Of a DNA stretch of 39,587 nucleotides, positions 7,143 through 15,421 are shown piece after piece (within the stretch, counting starts at the first letter, position 1; the number at the start of each line of letters is the position of its first letter). The notes beneath the pieces were generated by a model that was not told the origin of the DNA, did no database searches, and saw only the letters and a program-made list of their open reading frames with translations. Location: contig JAEHDK010000441.1 in the NCBI GenBank assembly GCA_016880465.1, positions 1-39,587 on the forward strand, given 5' to 3'. This DNA comes from Micromonosporaceae bacterium (lineage in GTDB: Bacteria > Actinomycetota > Actinomycetes > Mycobacteriales > Micromonosporaceae). Position numbers and translations under genes: made by a program.

Positions 7143-7844
7143 CTAGCCGTCCCGGCCCTGCCAGGTCGTGATGCACGCCTCGTTGCCTTCGGCGTCGGCC
7201 AGGACCCAGAAGCTCGGCGCCCCCGCGTCCGAGCGGACCGTGCCGCCCGCGTCCACCGCGGCCTGGACCCGCCGCAGCGCCTCGTCATGCGGTACCGAGA
7301 TGTCCAGGTGGATCCGGTTGCGCTGCGGTCGCGGCGCATCCATCTGCTGGAACCAGATGGCCGGGCCCTGCCCGATCGGGTCGACCACGGCGTCCTCGGG
7401 ACCGGTCCTCCCGGGTTCGTTGTCGTAGCCGAGCACCGCCTTCCAGAACGGGCGGATCGCCGGGATGTCGAGCGCGTCGATACCGACTTCGAGAATCTGT
7501 ACCGACCGGGGCGCACCGCCGCCGGTCTCCGCGTCGGTTCGCAGGCCGAGCTCGCCGGCGACCGCCGAGATCCGCCGCGCCACCGCGATGTCCCGGGCGG
7601 TCACCGACGCGGTGGCCAACGACTGCACGGAGAGGACCACCCGCTCCCGGCGTACGTCCAGCGACAGGCACTCGTCGGCGGCCCGGCCGGCGGCGGCGAC
7701 GACCCGGGCCGCGACATCGGCCGCCTGGGCGAGCGAGTCCACCCGCACGCACGTACGCACCGTGCCGAGGACGTACCGCCAGCCCAGATCGGTGATGGCG
7801 GCCGAGATCTCCTGCCGGCGCAGCGGCTGATCCGGTCGGGTCAT
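7143..7844 (-). CDS. VOC-family protein with N-terminal pterin-dehydratase-like domain
   Basis: 233 residues. Residues 1-95 look like a pterin-4a-carbinolamine dehydratase fold (LRRQEISAAITDLGWRYV ... TCVRVDSLAQAADVAARVV ... SVTARDIAVARRISAVA). However, the histidine pair needed for dehydratase activity is replaced (AADECLSLD), so this part is probably not catalytic. Residues about 112-230 form a glyoxalase/VOC domain (VQILEVGIDALDIPAIRPFW, GPAIWFQQMD, NRIHLDISVP, FWVLADAEGNEACI), whose His and Glu residues could bind a metal. Substrate unknown. The start is uncertain: ATG 7844 is chosen, GTG 7868 is an alternative, and neither has a clear Shine-Dalgarno. Confidence 0.75.
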   Translation of the reverse strand: MTRPDQPLRRQEISAAITDLGWRYVLGTVRTCVRVDSLAQAADVAARVVAAAGRAADECLSLDVRRERVVLSVQSLATASVTARDIAVARRISAVAGELGLRTDAETGGGAPRSVQILEVGIDALDIPAIRPFWKAVLGYDNEPGRTGPEDAVVDPIGQGPAIWFQQMDAPRPQRNRIHLDISVPHDEALRRVQAAVDAGGTVRSDAGAPSFWVLADAEGNEACITTWQGRDG

Positions 7845-7891
7845 GCCGACATCGTGCCAGCGCGGCACCGGGTCGGCGTGGCGGGTCCCGA

Positions 7892-10234
7892 TCAGGCCGC
7901 GGCGAGGGCTGGCGCCGCGGACCCGGTGCCGGATACCTCGGCCGCCGGCCGCAGGGCCAGCGCCAGCACGTCGGCGACGTCGCCGAGGACGTGCACGGTC
8001 AGCGCCGACCGTACGTCCGCCGGTACGTCGTCGAGGTCCGGCTCGTTGCGCGCCGGGACGATCACCTCGGTCAGGCCGGCCCGGTGCGCGGCGAGCAGCT
8101 TCTGCTTGACGCCGCCGATGGGTAGCACCCGGCCCGCCAGGGTCACCTCACCCGTCATGCCGAGCTCGGGTACGACCGGCCGCCCGGTGGCCAGCGAGGC
8201 AAGCGCCGTCACCATCGTGATGCCCGCGCTCGGCCCGTCCTTGGGCACCGCGCCGGCCGGTACGTGCAGGTGGATGCGGCGTCCGGCCAGCGCGTTCGGG
8301 TCGATGCCCAGGTCACGACCGTGCGACCGCAGGTACGACAGCGCGATGTGCGCCGACTCCTTCATGACGTCACCGAGCTGACCGGTCAGGGTCAGGCCCG
8401 GCTCGCCCTCCATCGCGGTCGCCTCGATGAACAGGACGTCGCCACCGGTACCGGTGACGGCCAGCCCGGTCGCCACCCCGGGTACCGCCGTGCGCTCGGC
8501 CGATTCCGGCGTGAAGCGCGGCCGGCCCAGGTACGTCGCGAGGTTGCCGGCATCGACCCGGATGGGACCGTCACCGGTCGACAGCGTCACCGCGGCCTTG
8601 CGCAGGATCCGGGCCAGGGCGCGCTCGAGCTGCCGTACGCCCGCCTCGCGGGTGTGCTCCGCCGCGATGCTGGACAGCACGTCGTCCTCGATGACCACCT
8701 CGTCGGCGGTGAGCCCGGCGTGCTCCCGCTGCCGGGGCAGCAGGTGGTCGCGCGCGATGGCCACCTTCTCCTGCTCGGTGTAGCCGTCGAGGGTCACCAG
8801 CTCCATGCGGTCCAGCAACGGGCCCGGGATGTTCTCGACGACGTTGGCGGTCGCGAGGAACAGCACGTCCGATAGGTCCAGGTCGACCTCGAGGTAGTGG
8901 TCGCGGAACGTGTGGTTCTGGGCGGGGTCCAGCACCTCCAGCAGCGCGGCGGCCGGGTCGCCGGTGTACCCGACGGAGATCTTGTCGACCTCGTCCAGCA
9001 GGACGACCGGGTTCATGGAACCCGCCTCGCGCAGCGCGCGGACGATGCGGCCCGGCAGCGCGCCGACGTACGTACGCCGGTGGCCGCGGATCTCCGCCTC
9101 GTCCCGGATGCCGCCGAGCGAGACACGCACGAACTTGCGGCCGAGCGCGCGAGCCACCGACTCGCCGAGGCTCGTCTTGCCCACCCCGGGCGGCCCGGCC
9201 AGCGCGAGTACCGCACCGGCGCCGCGGCCTCCGACGACCTGCAGGTTGCGGGCGGCCCGCCGGTTGCGCACGGCGAGGTACTCCAGGATGCGGTCCTTGA
9301 CGTCACCCAGGCCGGTGTGGTCGGCGTCGAGCACGGTCCGGGCCGCGGTCAGGTCGGTGTTGTCGTCGGTACGTACGGTCCACGGCATCTCCAGCACGGT
9401 GTCGAGCCAGGTGCGGATCCAGCCCGCCTCGGGTGACTGGTCGCTGGCCCGCTCGAGCCGGCCGACCTCACGCAGCGCCGCCTCGCGTACCTTGTCGGGC
9501 AGCTGGGCTGCCTCGACCCGGGAGCGGTAGTCGGCGGAGCCGTCCGGCTCGTCCTCGCCGAGCTCCTTGCGGATGGCCGCGAGCTGCTGCCGCAACAGGA
9601 ACTCCCGCTGCGACTTTTCCAGACCCTCGCGGACGTCGGTGCTGATCCGCTCGGCGACCTCCTGCTCGGCCAGGTGGTCACGCACCCAGCCGACCAGCAG
9701 TTCCAGCCGTGCGGTGACATCGGCCGCCGTCAGCAGCTCGACCTTCTGCGCGAGGCTGAGCCAAGGCGCGTACCCGGCGGAGTAGGCCAGCTCGGACAGG
9801 TCGGTCATCCGCTCGACCGCGTCGATCACCTGCCAGGCGCCGCGCTGCTGCAACACGGACGTCATCAGGGCCTTGTACTCGCGCGCCAGCTCGCGCGCCC
9901 GGCCGGCCGGTGCGGGCTCCTCGGTCTCGCTGGCCTCGACCCACAGTGCGGCGCCGGGGCCCGGTACGCCCGAGCCGATGCTGGCACGGGACAGGCCGCG
10001 GACGACCGCGGCGGGTTCGCCGCTCGGTAGGCGGCCGACCTTCTCGATCACGGCGATGACGCCGAACGAGGTGTAGTCGCCGTCGAGCCGCGGTACGGCG
10101 AGAACCTTCTTGTCCGCGGCGGCGGCGCGCGCGACATCCACGGCGGCTTGCGTAGTTATGTCTAGGGTGACCGGAATGACCATGCCAGGAAGCAGGACGG
10201 CATCGGTCAGCGGAAGAACCGGAAAGGTAGCCAT
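7892..10234 (-). CDS. lon: Lon ATP-dependent endopeptidase
   Basis: 780 residues, the full length of Lon A. It has an N-terminal substrate-binding LAN domain (about 1-200), a coiled-coil linker with EGLEKSQREFLLRQQ near 205, and an AAA+ module with Walker A GPPGVGKT (347-354) and Walker B VLLDEVDK (411-418). The C-terminal S16 protease domain carries Ser669 in KDGPSAGIT and Lys712 in GGVKQK, the catalytic dyad. The enzyme degrades misfolded and selected regulatory proteins in the cytoplasm. The tail of about 20 residues (VSGTGSAAPALAAA) is disordered. The start is supported by AGCAGGTG 5 bases upstream. A HAIR-like site 19 bases upstream suggests heat-shock repression by HspR, as described for Streptomyces lon. 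Confidence 0.95.
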   Translation of the reverse strand: MATFPVLPLTDAVLLPGMVIPVTLDITTQAAVDVARAAAADKKVLAVPRLDGDYTSFGVIAVIEKVGRLPSGEPAAVVRGLSRASIGSGVPGPGAALWVEASETEEPAPAGRARELAREYKALMTSVLQQRGAWQVIDAVERMTDLSELAYSAGYAPWLSLAQKVELLTAADVTARLELLVGWVRDHLAEQEVAERISTDVREGLEKSQREFLLRQQLAAIRKELGEDEPDGSADYRSRVEAAQLPDKVREAALREVGRLERASDQSPEAGWIRTWLDTVLEMPWTVRTDDNTDLTAARTVLDADHTGLGDVKDRILEYLAVRNRRAARNLQVVGGRGAGAVLALAGPPGVGKTSLGESVARALGRKFVRVSLGGIRDEAEIRGHRRTYVGALPGRIVRALREAGSMNPVVLLDEVDKISVGYTGDPAAALLEVLDPAQNHTFRDHYLEVDLDLSDVLFLATANVVENIPGPLLDRMELVTLDGYTEQEKVAIARDHLLPRQREHAGLTADEVVIEDDVLSSIAAEHTREAGVRQLERALARILRKAAVTLSTGDGPIRVDAGNLATYLGRPRFTPESAERTAVPGVATGLAVTGTGGDVLFIEATAMEGEPGLTLTGQLGDVMKESAHIALSYLRSHGRDLGIDPNALAGRRIHLHVPAGAVPKDGPSAGITMVTALASLATGRPVVPELGMTGEVTLAGRVLPIGGVKQKLLAAHRAGLTEVIVPARNEPDLDDVPADVRSALTVHVLGDVADVLALALRPAAEVSGTGSAAPALAAA

Positions 10235-10252
10235 CTAACACCTGCTGTCGAA

Positions 10253-10273
10253 GTGAAGTTAACTGTGCTCAAG
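10253..10273 (-). promoter_or_regulatory. Degenerate HAIR-like (HspR) site upstream of lon
   Basis: The minus strand reads CTTGAGC-ACAGTTA-ACTTCAC. The known HspR site is CTTGAGT-N7-ACTCAAG. Ten of 14 arm positions match: 6 of 7 on the left and 4 of 7 on the right. It lies 19 bases before the lon ATG, a fitting place for repression. One arm is weak, so the call is tentative. Confidence 0.4.
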
Positions 10274-10358
10274 TCCTCGACAGCGGTGGGTGTTCCTGGC
10301 CCGGGCCCCGTGTGATCCAGCCCACCCGTGCCGCCGGAGCGACAGGCCGGGCCGCGGC

Positions 10359-10751
10359 TCAGGCGAACTGGCGATCCAGGGCGCGGTCCGGGTGGACCAG
10401 GAAGACCACCCGATCGGTCCGTTGCGGGTACGGCTTGCCCGTGTACTTGCGCGAGATCCGGTCGATGATGTCCCACGCCGGCGCACCCTCCAGGCACTCG
10501 GTGACGCGACCGCGAACCTGGGCCATCGTGTACGGCTGGTCCTGAGCGTTGATGGATATCGCCACTCGGGGCTCCTGCTCGATGTTGCGGGCCTTGCGCG
10601 ACTCCGGGCCGGTCAGAAACGCGATCCGGTCACCCTCCAACCCGACCCACACCGGGACGCTGTGCGGGCTGCCGTCCGGCAGCACGGTGGCGACGTGGGC
10701 GAAGTTGGGCCCCTCGAACAGGGCCCGTACCCGCTCGGGCAGCTCGCTCAT
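10359..10751 (-). CDS. PPOX-class (F420- or FMN-dependent) oxidoreductase
   Basis: 130 residues with the split-barrel flavin fold. The opening segment LPERVRALFEGPNFAHVATVLPDGSPHSVPVW is typical of actinobacterial PPOX proteins, followed by DRIAFLTGPESRKARNIEQEPRVAISI and YTMAQVRGRVTEC. Members bind F420 or FMN and reduce small organic compounds or biliverdin-like molecules, and some only store cofactor. Arg/Lys in SRKARNI may bind the phosphate. ATG 10751 is chosen because GGAG lies 7 bases upstream. An upstream ATG at about 10799 also has GGGAG, but too close. It lies upstream of lon on the same strand, 124 bp apart, and may be independent. Confidence 0.75.
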   Translation of the reverse strand: MSELPERVRALFEGPNFAHVATVLPDGSPHSVPVWVGLEGDRIAFLTGPESRKARNIEQEPRVAISINAQDQPYTMAQVRGRVTECLEGAPAWDIIDRISRKYTGKPYPQRTDRVVFLVHPDRALDRQFA

Positions 10752-10917
10752 GGTGATCTCCGTCCGTTGGTAGGCCCGCTCGGCGAGACGAGTCGACATC
10801 TCCCGTACCCCGTAAGGCGGCTCGGGTACCGCGCCGCTCACGCCCGATCTCGGGCCGGCGCCATCGGCTACGCGATCTCCAGCGGTGAGCTGTGGCGCCC
10901 CGCGCACCGATATCGGC

Positions 10918-10954
10918 TTGTGAGTGAGTGACTCACTCAGTTAGATTGCCGGAC
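10918..10954 (+). promoter_or_regulatory. TetR promoter with 19-bp palindromic operator
   Basis: TTGTGA (-35, 10918-10923), 17-base spacer, TTAGAT (-10, 10941-10946), then GTG 10955: a leaderless layout. The spacer is almost filled by a perfect 19-bp palindrome TGAGTGAGTGACTCACTCA (10921-10939, central G). This is a textbook site for autorepression by the TetR protein encoded directly downstream. Confidence 0.75.
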
Positions 10955-11608
10955 GTGTCGTCACCACGCCTGCCGCGTGCGGGCCCGCCGAGTACGGGCC
11001 GGGCGCGGCCCCTCCCACCGGAAGAGCGCCGGGCGCTGCTCATCGCCGCGACGCTGCCGCTCATCGCCCAGCACGGCATGAAGGTGACGACCAAGCAGAT
11101 CGCGGAGGCGGCCGGCGTCGCCGAGGGCACCATCTTCCGGGTCTTCCCGGACAAGGACGCGCTCGTCAAGGCGGCGATCGCAACCGCACTGGATCCGTCG
11201 CCGCTGCTAACCGAGCTGGCCGCGGTCGATCTCGGGCTGCCGCTGCGCATGCGGCTCCGCCAGGTGGTGACGATCGTGCAGCGCCGGCTGACCAGCGTCA
11301 TCAGCATGATGACCGCCGTCCGGATGCACGCGCCGCCGGAGGAGCTCGACACCCACCGCGCGTCCGGGCGGCCAACCAACGACCTGATCTACGACGCGGT
11401 GGCGCGGGTCATCGAGCCGGACCATGACCAGCTCCGGTGCTCGGCCCACGAGGTGGCCCGGCTGCTGCGCCTACTCACGTTCGCCGGGACCCATCCGTTG
11501 ATCACCGATGGCAACCCGCTGACCGCGGACGAGATCGTCGGCGTACTCCTCGACGGGGTCCACCACCGCGCGACCGCACCGACCGCACCGGGGGACCGCC
11601 AATGCTGA
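10955..11608 (+). CDS. TetR-family transcriptional repressor
   Basis: 217 residues. The helix-turn-helix is at about 36-65 (MKVTTKQIAEAAGVAEGTIFRVFPDKDALVKAAI), preceded by the usual EERRALLIAATLPLIAQHG. The ligand-binding C-terminal half is all-helical and unassigned. GTG 10955 is chosen over GTG 10928, since the latter lies inside the operator palindrome. The last 7 bases overlap the start of the ABC exporter gene, so the three genes form one operon, and the protein most likely represses this operon until the exported drug or metabolite binds it. Confidence 0.88.
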   Translation: MSSPRLPRAGPPSTGRARPLPPEERRALLIAATLPLIAQHGMKVTTKQIAEAAGVAEGTIFRVFPDKDALVKAAIATALDPSPLLTELAAVDLGLPLRMRLRQVVTIVQRRLTSVISMMTAVRMHAPPEELDTHRASGRPTNDLIYDAVARVIEPDHDQLRCSAHEVARLLRLLTFAGTHPLITDGNPLTADEIVGVLLDGVHHRATAPTAPGDRQC

Positions 11609-13335
11609 CCAGGCTCCTACGCACCTACCTGCGCCCGTACGTACGCCCGCTGGCCGCCGTGGTCCTGCTGCAACTCGTCGGCACCATGGCGTCGCTCTAC
11701 CTGCCCAGCCTCAACGCCGACATCATCGACAAGGGAATCGCGCAGGGGGACACCGGCTACATCCTGCGTACCGGCGGGTGGATGCTGCTCGTGGCCGCGG
11801 TGCAGATCGGCTGCTCGGTCGTCGCGGTGTACTTCGGGGCCCGCACCGCAATGAGCTTCGGCCGGGACGTACGGTCGGCGATCTTCGCACGGGTGATCAG
11901 CTTCTCCGGCCGGGAGGTCGGCCACTTCGGCGCCCCCTCGCTGATCACCCGCAACACGAACGATGTCCAGCAGGTACAGATGCTGGTCGTGCTCACCTGC
12001 ACGATGCTCGTGGCCGCGCCCATCATGTGCATCGGCGGCGTCATCATGGCGCTCCGCGAGGACCTCGGCCTCTCCTGGCTGATGGTGGTCTGCGTGCCGG
12101 TGCTGGTCATCGCCATCGGCCTGATCATCCGCCGGATGGTGCCGCAGTTCCGGTTGATGCAGACCCGCATCGACACCGTGAACCGGGTCCTTCGCGAGCA
12201 GATCGCCGGCGTACGGGTGGTACGCGCCTTCGTCCGCGAGCCGGAGGAGACCGCGCGGTTCGGCGCGGCGAACGCCGACCTGACCGCGACCGCGCTGCGG
12301 GTCGGCCGCCTGATGACGCTGATCTTCCCGACCGTGATGCTCGTCCTCAACGCGTCGAGCGTCGCCGTGCTGTGGTTCGGCGCCGCACGCATCGACGCCG
12401 GGCAGATGGAGGTGGGCGCGCTGACCGCCTTCCTCACCTACCTGATGCAGATCCTCATGTCCGTGATGATGGCGACGTTCATGCTGGTCATGGTCCCGCG
12501 GGCCGCGGTCTCCGCGGAGCGGATCGGCGAGGTGCTCGACGCCGAGACGTCCGTACGCCGCGCCGCCAACCCGGTCGCCGAGGTGCGCAGCCATGGCGAC
12601 CTCGAGCTGCGCGGTGTCGAGTTCCAGTACCCGGGCGCCACCGCGCCCGTACTGCGCGACATCTCGCTGCACGCCACGGCCGGCCGGACCACCGCGATCA
12701 TCGGCAGTACGGGCGCCGGTAAGACCACGCTGTTGTCCTTGGTGCCGCGGCTGTTCGACGTCACCGCGGGCGCGGTCCTCGTCGACCGGGTCGACGTACG
12801 GGACCTCGATCCCGATCTGCTGTGGAGCCGGATCGGCCTGGTACCGCAGAAGCCCTACCTGTTCTCCGGTACGGTCGCCAGCAACCTGCGGTACGGCAAC
12901 CCCGACGCGACGGACGAGCAGCTCTGGGAGCACCTCGAGATCGCACAGGCCCGCGACTTCGTCGAGGCGATGCCGGGCGGGCTCGAGGCGCCGATCGCCC
13001 AGGGCGGTACCAACGTCTCCGGCGGGCAGCGCCAGCGGCTCGCGATCGCCCGGGCCCTTGTCCGCCAACCGGAGATCTTCCTGTTCGACGACTCGTTCTC
13101 CGCGCTCGACCTGGGTACCGACGCGCGGCTGCGGGCCGCGCTCCGGCCGGTCACCGCGGACGCCGCCGTCGTCATCGTGGCCCAGCGGGTGTCGACGATC
13201 GTCGACGCCGATCAGATCGTCGTACTGGATGACGGCGCGATCGTCGGCACCGGCACGCACCACGAGCTCCTTCAGAGCTGCCCGACGTACCGCGAGATCG
13301 TCGAGTCCCAGCTGACGGTGGAGGTAGCAGCATGA
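11602..13335 (+). CDS. Heterodimeric ABC exporter, subunit with degenerate ATP site
   Basis: 577 residues: six transmembrane helices (1-300) fused to a nucleotide-binding domain (330-570). Walker A is GSTGAGKT (368-375) and the signature is the intact NVSGGQRQ (471-478). The Walker B catalytic Glu is replaced by Asp497 (IFLFDD) and the switch His by Gln528 (VAQRV). This matches the non-hydrolysing half of exporters such as TM287/288 and BmrCD. It overlaps the TetR stop by 7 bases with GGGGGA just upstream, and overlaps the next subunit by 4 bases. The pair should sit in the cytoplasmic membrane and export a hydrophobic drug, lipid or peptide. The substrate is not predictable. Confidence 0.92.
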   Translation: MLTRLLRTYLRPYVRPLAAVVLLQLVGTMASLYLPSLNADIIDKGIAQGDTGYILRTGGWMLLVAAVQIGCSVVAVYFGARTAMSFGRDVRSAIFARVISFSGREVGHFGAPSLITRNTNDVQQVQMLVVLTCTMLVAAPIMCIGGVIMALREDLGLSWLMVVCVPVLVIAIGLIIRRMVPQFRLMQTRIDTVNRVLREQIAGVRVVRAFVREPEETARFGAANADLTATALRVGRLMTLIFPTVMLVLNASSVAVLWFGAARIDAGQMEVGALTAFLTYLMQILMSVMMATFMLVMVPRAAVSAERIGEVLDAETSVRRAANPVAEVRSHGDLELRGVEFQYPGATAPVLRDISLHATAGRTTAIIGSTGAGKTTLLSLVPRLFDVTAGAVLVDRVDVRDLDPDLLWSRIGLVPQKPYLFSGTVASNLRYGNPDATDEQLWEHLEIAQARDFVEAMPGGLEAPIAQGGTNVSGGQRQRLAIARALVRQPEIFLFDDSFSALDLGTDARLRAALRPVTADAAVVIVAQRVSTIVDADQIVVLDDGAIVGTGTHHELLQSCPTYREIVESQLTVEVAA

Positions 13336-15386
13336 GTGAGCCGACCGGGAAGCCGAACGGTGCCGTGCCGGCCCGGCTGCCGGGCGCCGGCGCACGGCAG
13401 GGCGGCGGCCCGCCGTGGATGAGCGCCGGCATGCCGGCGGAGAAGTCGATGAACTTCGGCCCCACCGCAAAGCGGCTCGTCGGCCGGCTCCGGCCGTACC
13501 GGACCCAGCTGTCGATGGTCATCGGCCTTGCCGTGCTGAGCGTCGCTCTGTCGGTGATCGGGCCGCGCATCCTCGGGCGGGCGACCGATGTCATCTTCGC
13601 CGGGGTGCTCGGGCGGCGGTTGCCCGCGGGCGTACCGCTCGACCGGGCCGCCGCGCAGGCCCGGCAGTCGGGTGCCGGCGGGTTCGCCGACCTGCTGCTG
13701 CGGATGCACGTCGTACCCGGTGCGGGCATCGACTTCACCCGGCTGAGCCAGGTGCTGCTCCTGGCGGTCGCGGTCTACGTCGCGGCGGGCCTGCTCGGCT
13801 GGGTGCAGGGGTACCTGCTCAACAACGTGGTACAGCGGGCGATCCTGAAGCTGCGCGCCGACGTCGAGGACAAGCTCAACCGGTTGCCGCTGCCGTACTT
13901 CGACCGGCAGCCCCGCGGCGAGGTGCTCAGCCGGGTGACGAACGACATCGACAACATCGCCCAGACGCTGTCCCAGACACTGAGCCAGCTGCTCACGTCG
14001 CTGCTCATGGTCATCGGCGTACTCCTGATGATGGTGTTGATCTCGCCCGTGCTGGCCGCGATCGCCCTGGTGGCGGTGCCGCTCTCGGTGGTCGTGACCC
14101 GGCAGATCGCGAAACGGTCGCAGCGGCAGTTCGTCGCCCAGTGGCAGCACACCGGATCGTTGAACGCCCAGATCGAGGAGGCGTTCAGCGGCCACGAGCT
14201 GGTGAAGGTGTTCGGCCGGGGCCGCGAGGTCGAGGCGGCGTTCGCGGCCAAGAACGAGGAGCTCTACCAGGCGAGCTTCGCGGCGCAGTTCGTGTCCGGG
14301 ATCATCATGCCGTCGATGATGTTCATCGGGAACCTCAGCTATGTCGTGATCGCGGTCGTCGGCGGGCTCCGGGTCGCGTCCGGCTCGATGAGCCTCGGTG
14401 ACGTCCAGGCCTTCATCCAGTACTCGCGCCAGTTCACCCAGCCGCTCACCCAGGTCGCCTCGATGGCGAACCTGCTGCAGTCCGGGGTGGCCTCGGCGGA
14501 GCGGGTGTTCGATCTGCTCGACGCCGAGGAGCAGACCCCGGCGCCGGCCGAGCCGGTACGGGTCGGGCAGCCGCACGGCCGGGTGGAGTTCGAGCACGTG
14601 TCGTTCCGGTACCACGCGGACCAGCCGCTGATCGACGACCTGTCGCTGGTGGCCGAGCCGGGCCACACGATCGCGATCGTCGGCCCGACCGGTGCCGGCA
14701 AGACCACGCTGGTGAACCTCATCATGCGGTTCTACGAGCTGGCCGGCGGGCGGATCACGCTCGACGGCGTGGACATCACCGCGATGCGCCGGGACGACCT
14801 GCGCCGCGAGATCGGCATGGTACTGCAGGACACCTGGCTGTTCGGCGGGACCATCCGGGACAACATCGGCTATGGCAACCCGGCGGCCAGCGAGGAGGAG
14901 ATCCTGGCCGCGGCCCGCGCGACGTTCGTCGACCGGTTCGTACGCACGCTGCCGGACGGGTACGACACCGTCATCGACGACGAGGGCGGCAACGTCAGCG
15001 CCGGCGAACGGCAGTTGATCACGATCGCCCGAGCGTTCCTGGCCGACCCGTCGCTGTTGATCCTCGACGAGGCGACGAGTTCGGTGGACACCCGTACCGA
15101 GGTGCTGCTGCAACGCGCCATGGCCGCGCTGCGCTCCGACCGGACGAGCTTCGTGATCGCCCACCGGCTGTCCACGATCCGGGATGCCGACACGATCCTG
15201 GTGATGGAGGACGGCCAGATCGTCGAGCAGGGCACGCACGACGAGCTGCTCGCTGCCGAGGGGGCGTACCACCGCCTCTACCACGCGCAGTTCTCCCAGG
15301 CCGTGGTCGACATCGACGACGTCGTGCCGGCACAGCGGGTCGGCGCCGGTGCCGCCGGCCGTACGGCGTGGCCCGGGGGACGGTAG
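13332..15386 (+). CDS. Heterodimeric ABC exporter, subunit with catalytic ATP site
   Basis: 684 residues. It has a Gly/Pro-rich cytoplasmic start of about 45 residues, six transmembrane helices (60-350) with an unusually long first extracellular loop (about 92-135), and a nucleotide-binding domain. Walker A is GPTGAGKT (451-458), Walker B LLILDE with catalytic Glu580, and the switch His is His611. The signature is altered to NVSAGERQ (554-561), so it completes the degenerate site while the partner's intact signature faces this subunit's good site. This complementary pattern shows that the two proteins work as a dimer. ATGA overlap with the first subunit gives translational coupling. Confidence 0.93.
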   Translation: MSEPTGKPNGAVPARLPGAGARQGGGPPWMSAGMPAEKSMNFGPTAKRLVGRLRPYRTQLSMVIGLAVLSVALSVIGPRILGRATDVIFAGVLGRRLPAGVPLDRAAAQARQSGAGGFADLLLRMHVVPGAGIDFTRLSQVLLLAVAVYVAAGLLGWVQGYLLNNVVQRAILKLRADVEDKLNRLPLPYFDRQPRGEVLSRVTNDIDNIAQTLSQTLSQLLTSLLMVIGVLLMMVLISPVLAAIALVAVPLSVVVTRQIAKRSQRQFVAQWQHTGSLNAQIEEAFSGHELVKVFGRGREVEAAFAAKNEELYQASFAAQFVSGIIMPSMMFIGNLSYVVIAVVGGLRVASGSMSLGDVQAFIQYSRQFTQPLTQVASMANLLQSGVASAERVFDLLDAEEQTPAPAEPVRVGQPHGRVEFEHVSFRYHADQPLIDDLSLVAEPGHTIAIVGPTGAGKTTLVNLIMRFYELAGGRITLDGVDITAMRRDDLRREIGMVLQDTWLFGGTIRDNIGYGNPAASEEEILAAARATFVDRFVRTLPDGYDTVIDDEGGNVSAGERQLITIARAFLADPSLLILDEATSSVDTRTEVLLQRAMAALRSDRTSFVIAHRLSTIRDADTILVMEDGQIVEQGTHDELLAAEGAYHRLYHAQFSQAVVDIDDVVPAQRVGAGAAGRTAWPGGR

Positions 15387-15395
15387 CCGGGGCTG

Positions 15396-15413
15396 CCCGC
15401 CGGCCGCGGCGGG
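15396..15413. terminator. Hairpin between convergent ABC and DUF2461 genes
   Basis: Perfect 7-bp stem CCCGCCG / CGGCGGG with GCCG loop, 9 bases after the exporter stop and 8 bases from the convergent DUF2461 stop. No T-tract. It is likely a bidirectional terminator. Confidence 0.5.
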
Positions 15414-15421
15414 ATCCGGCC

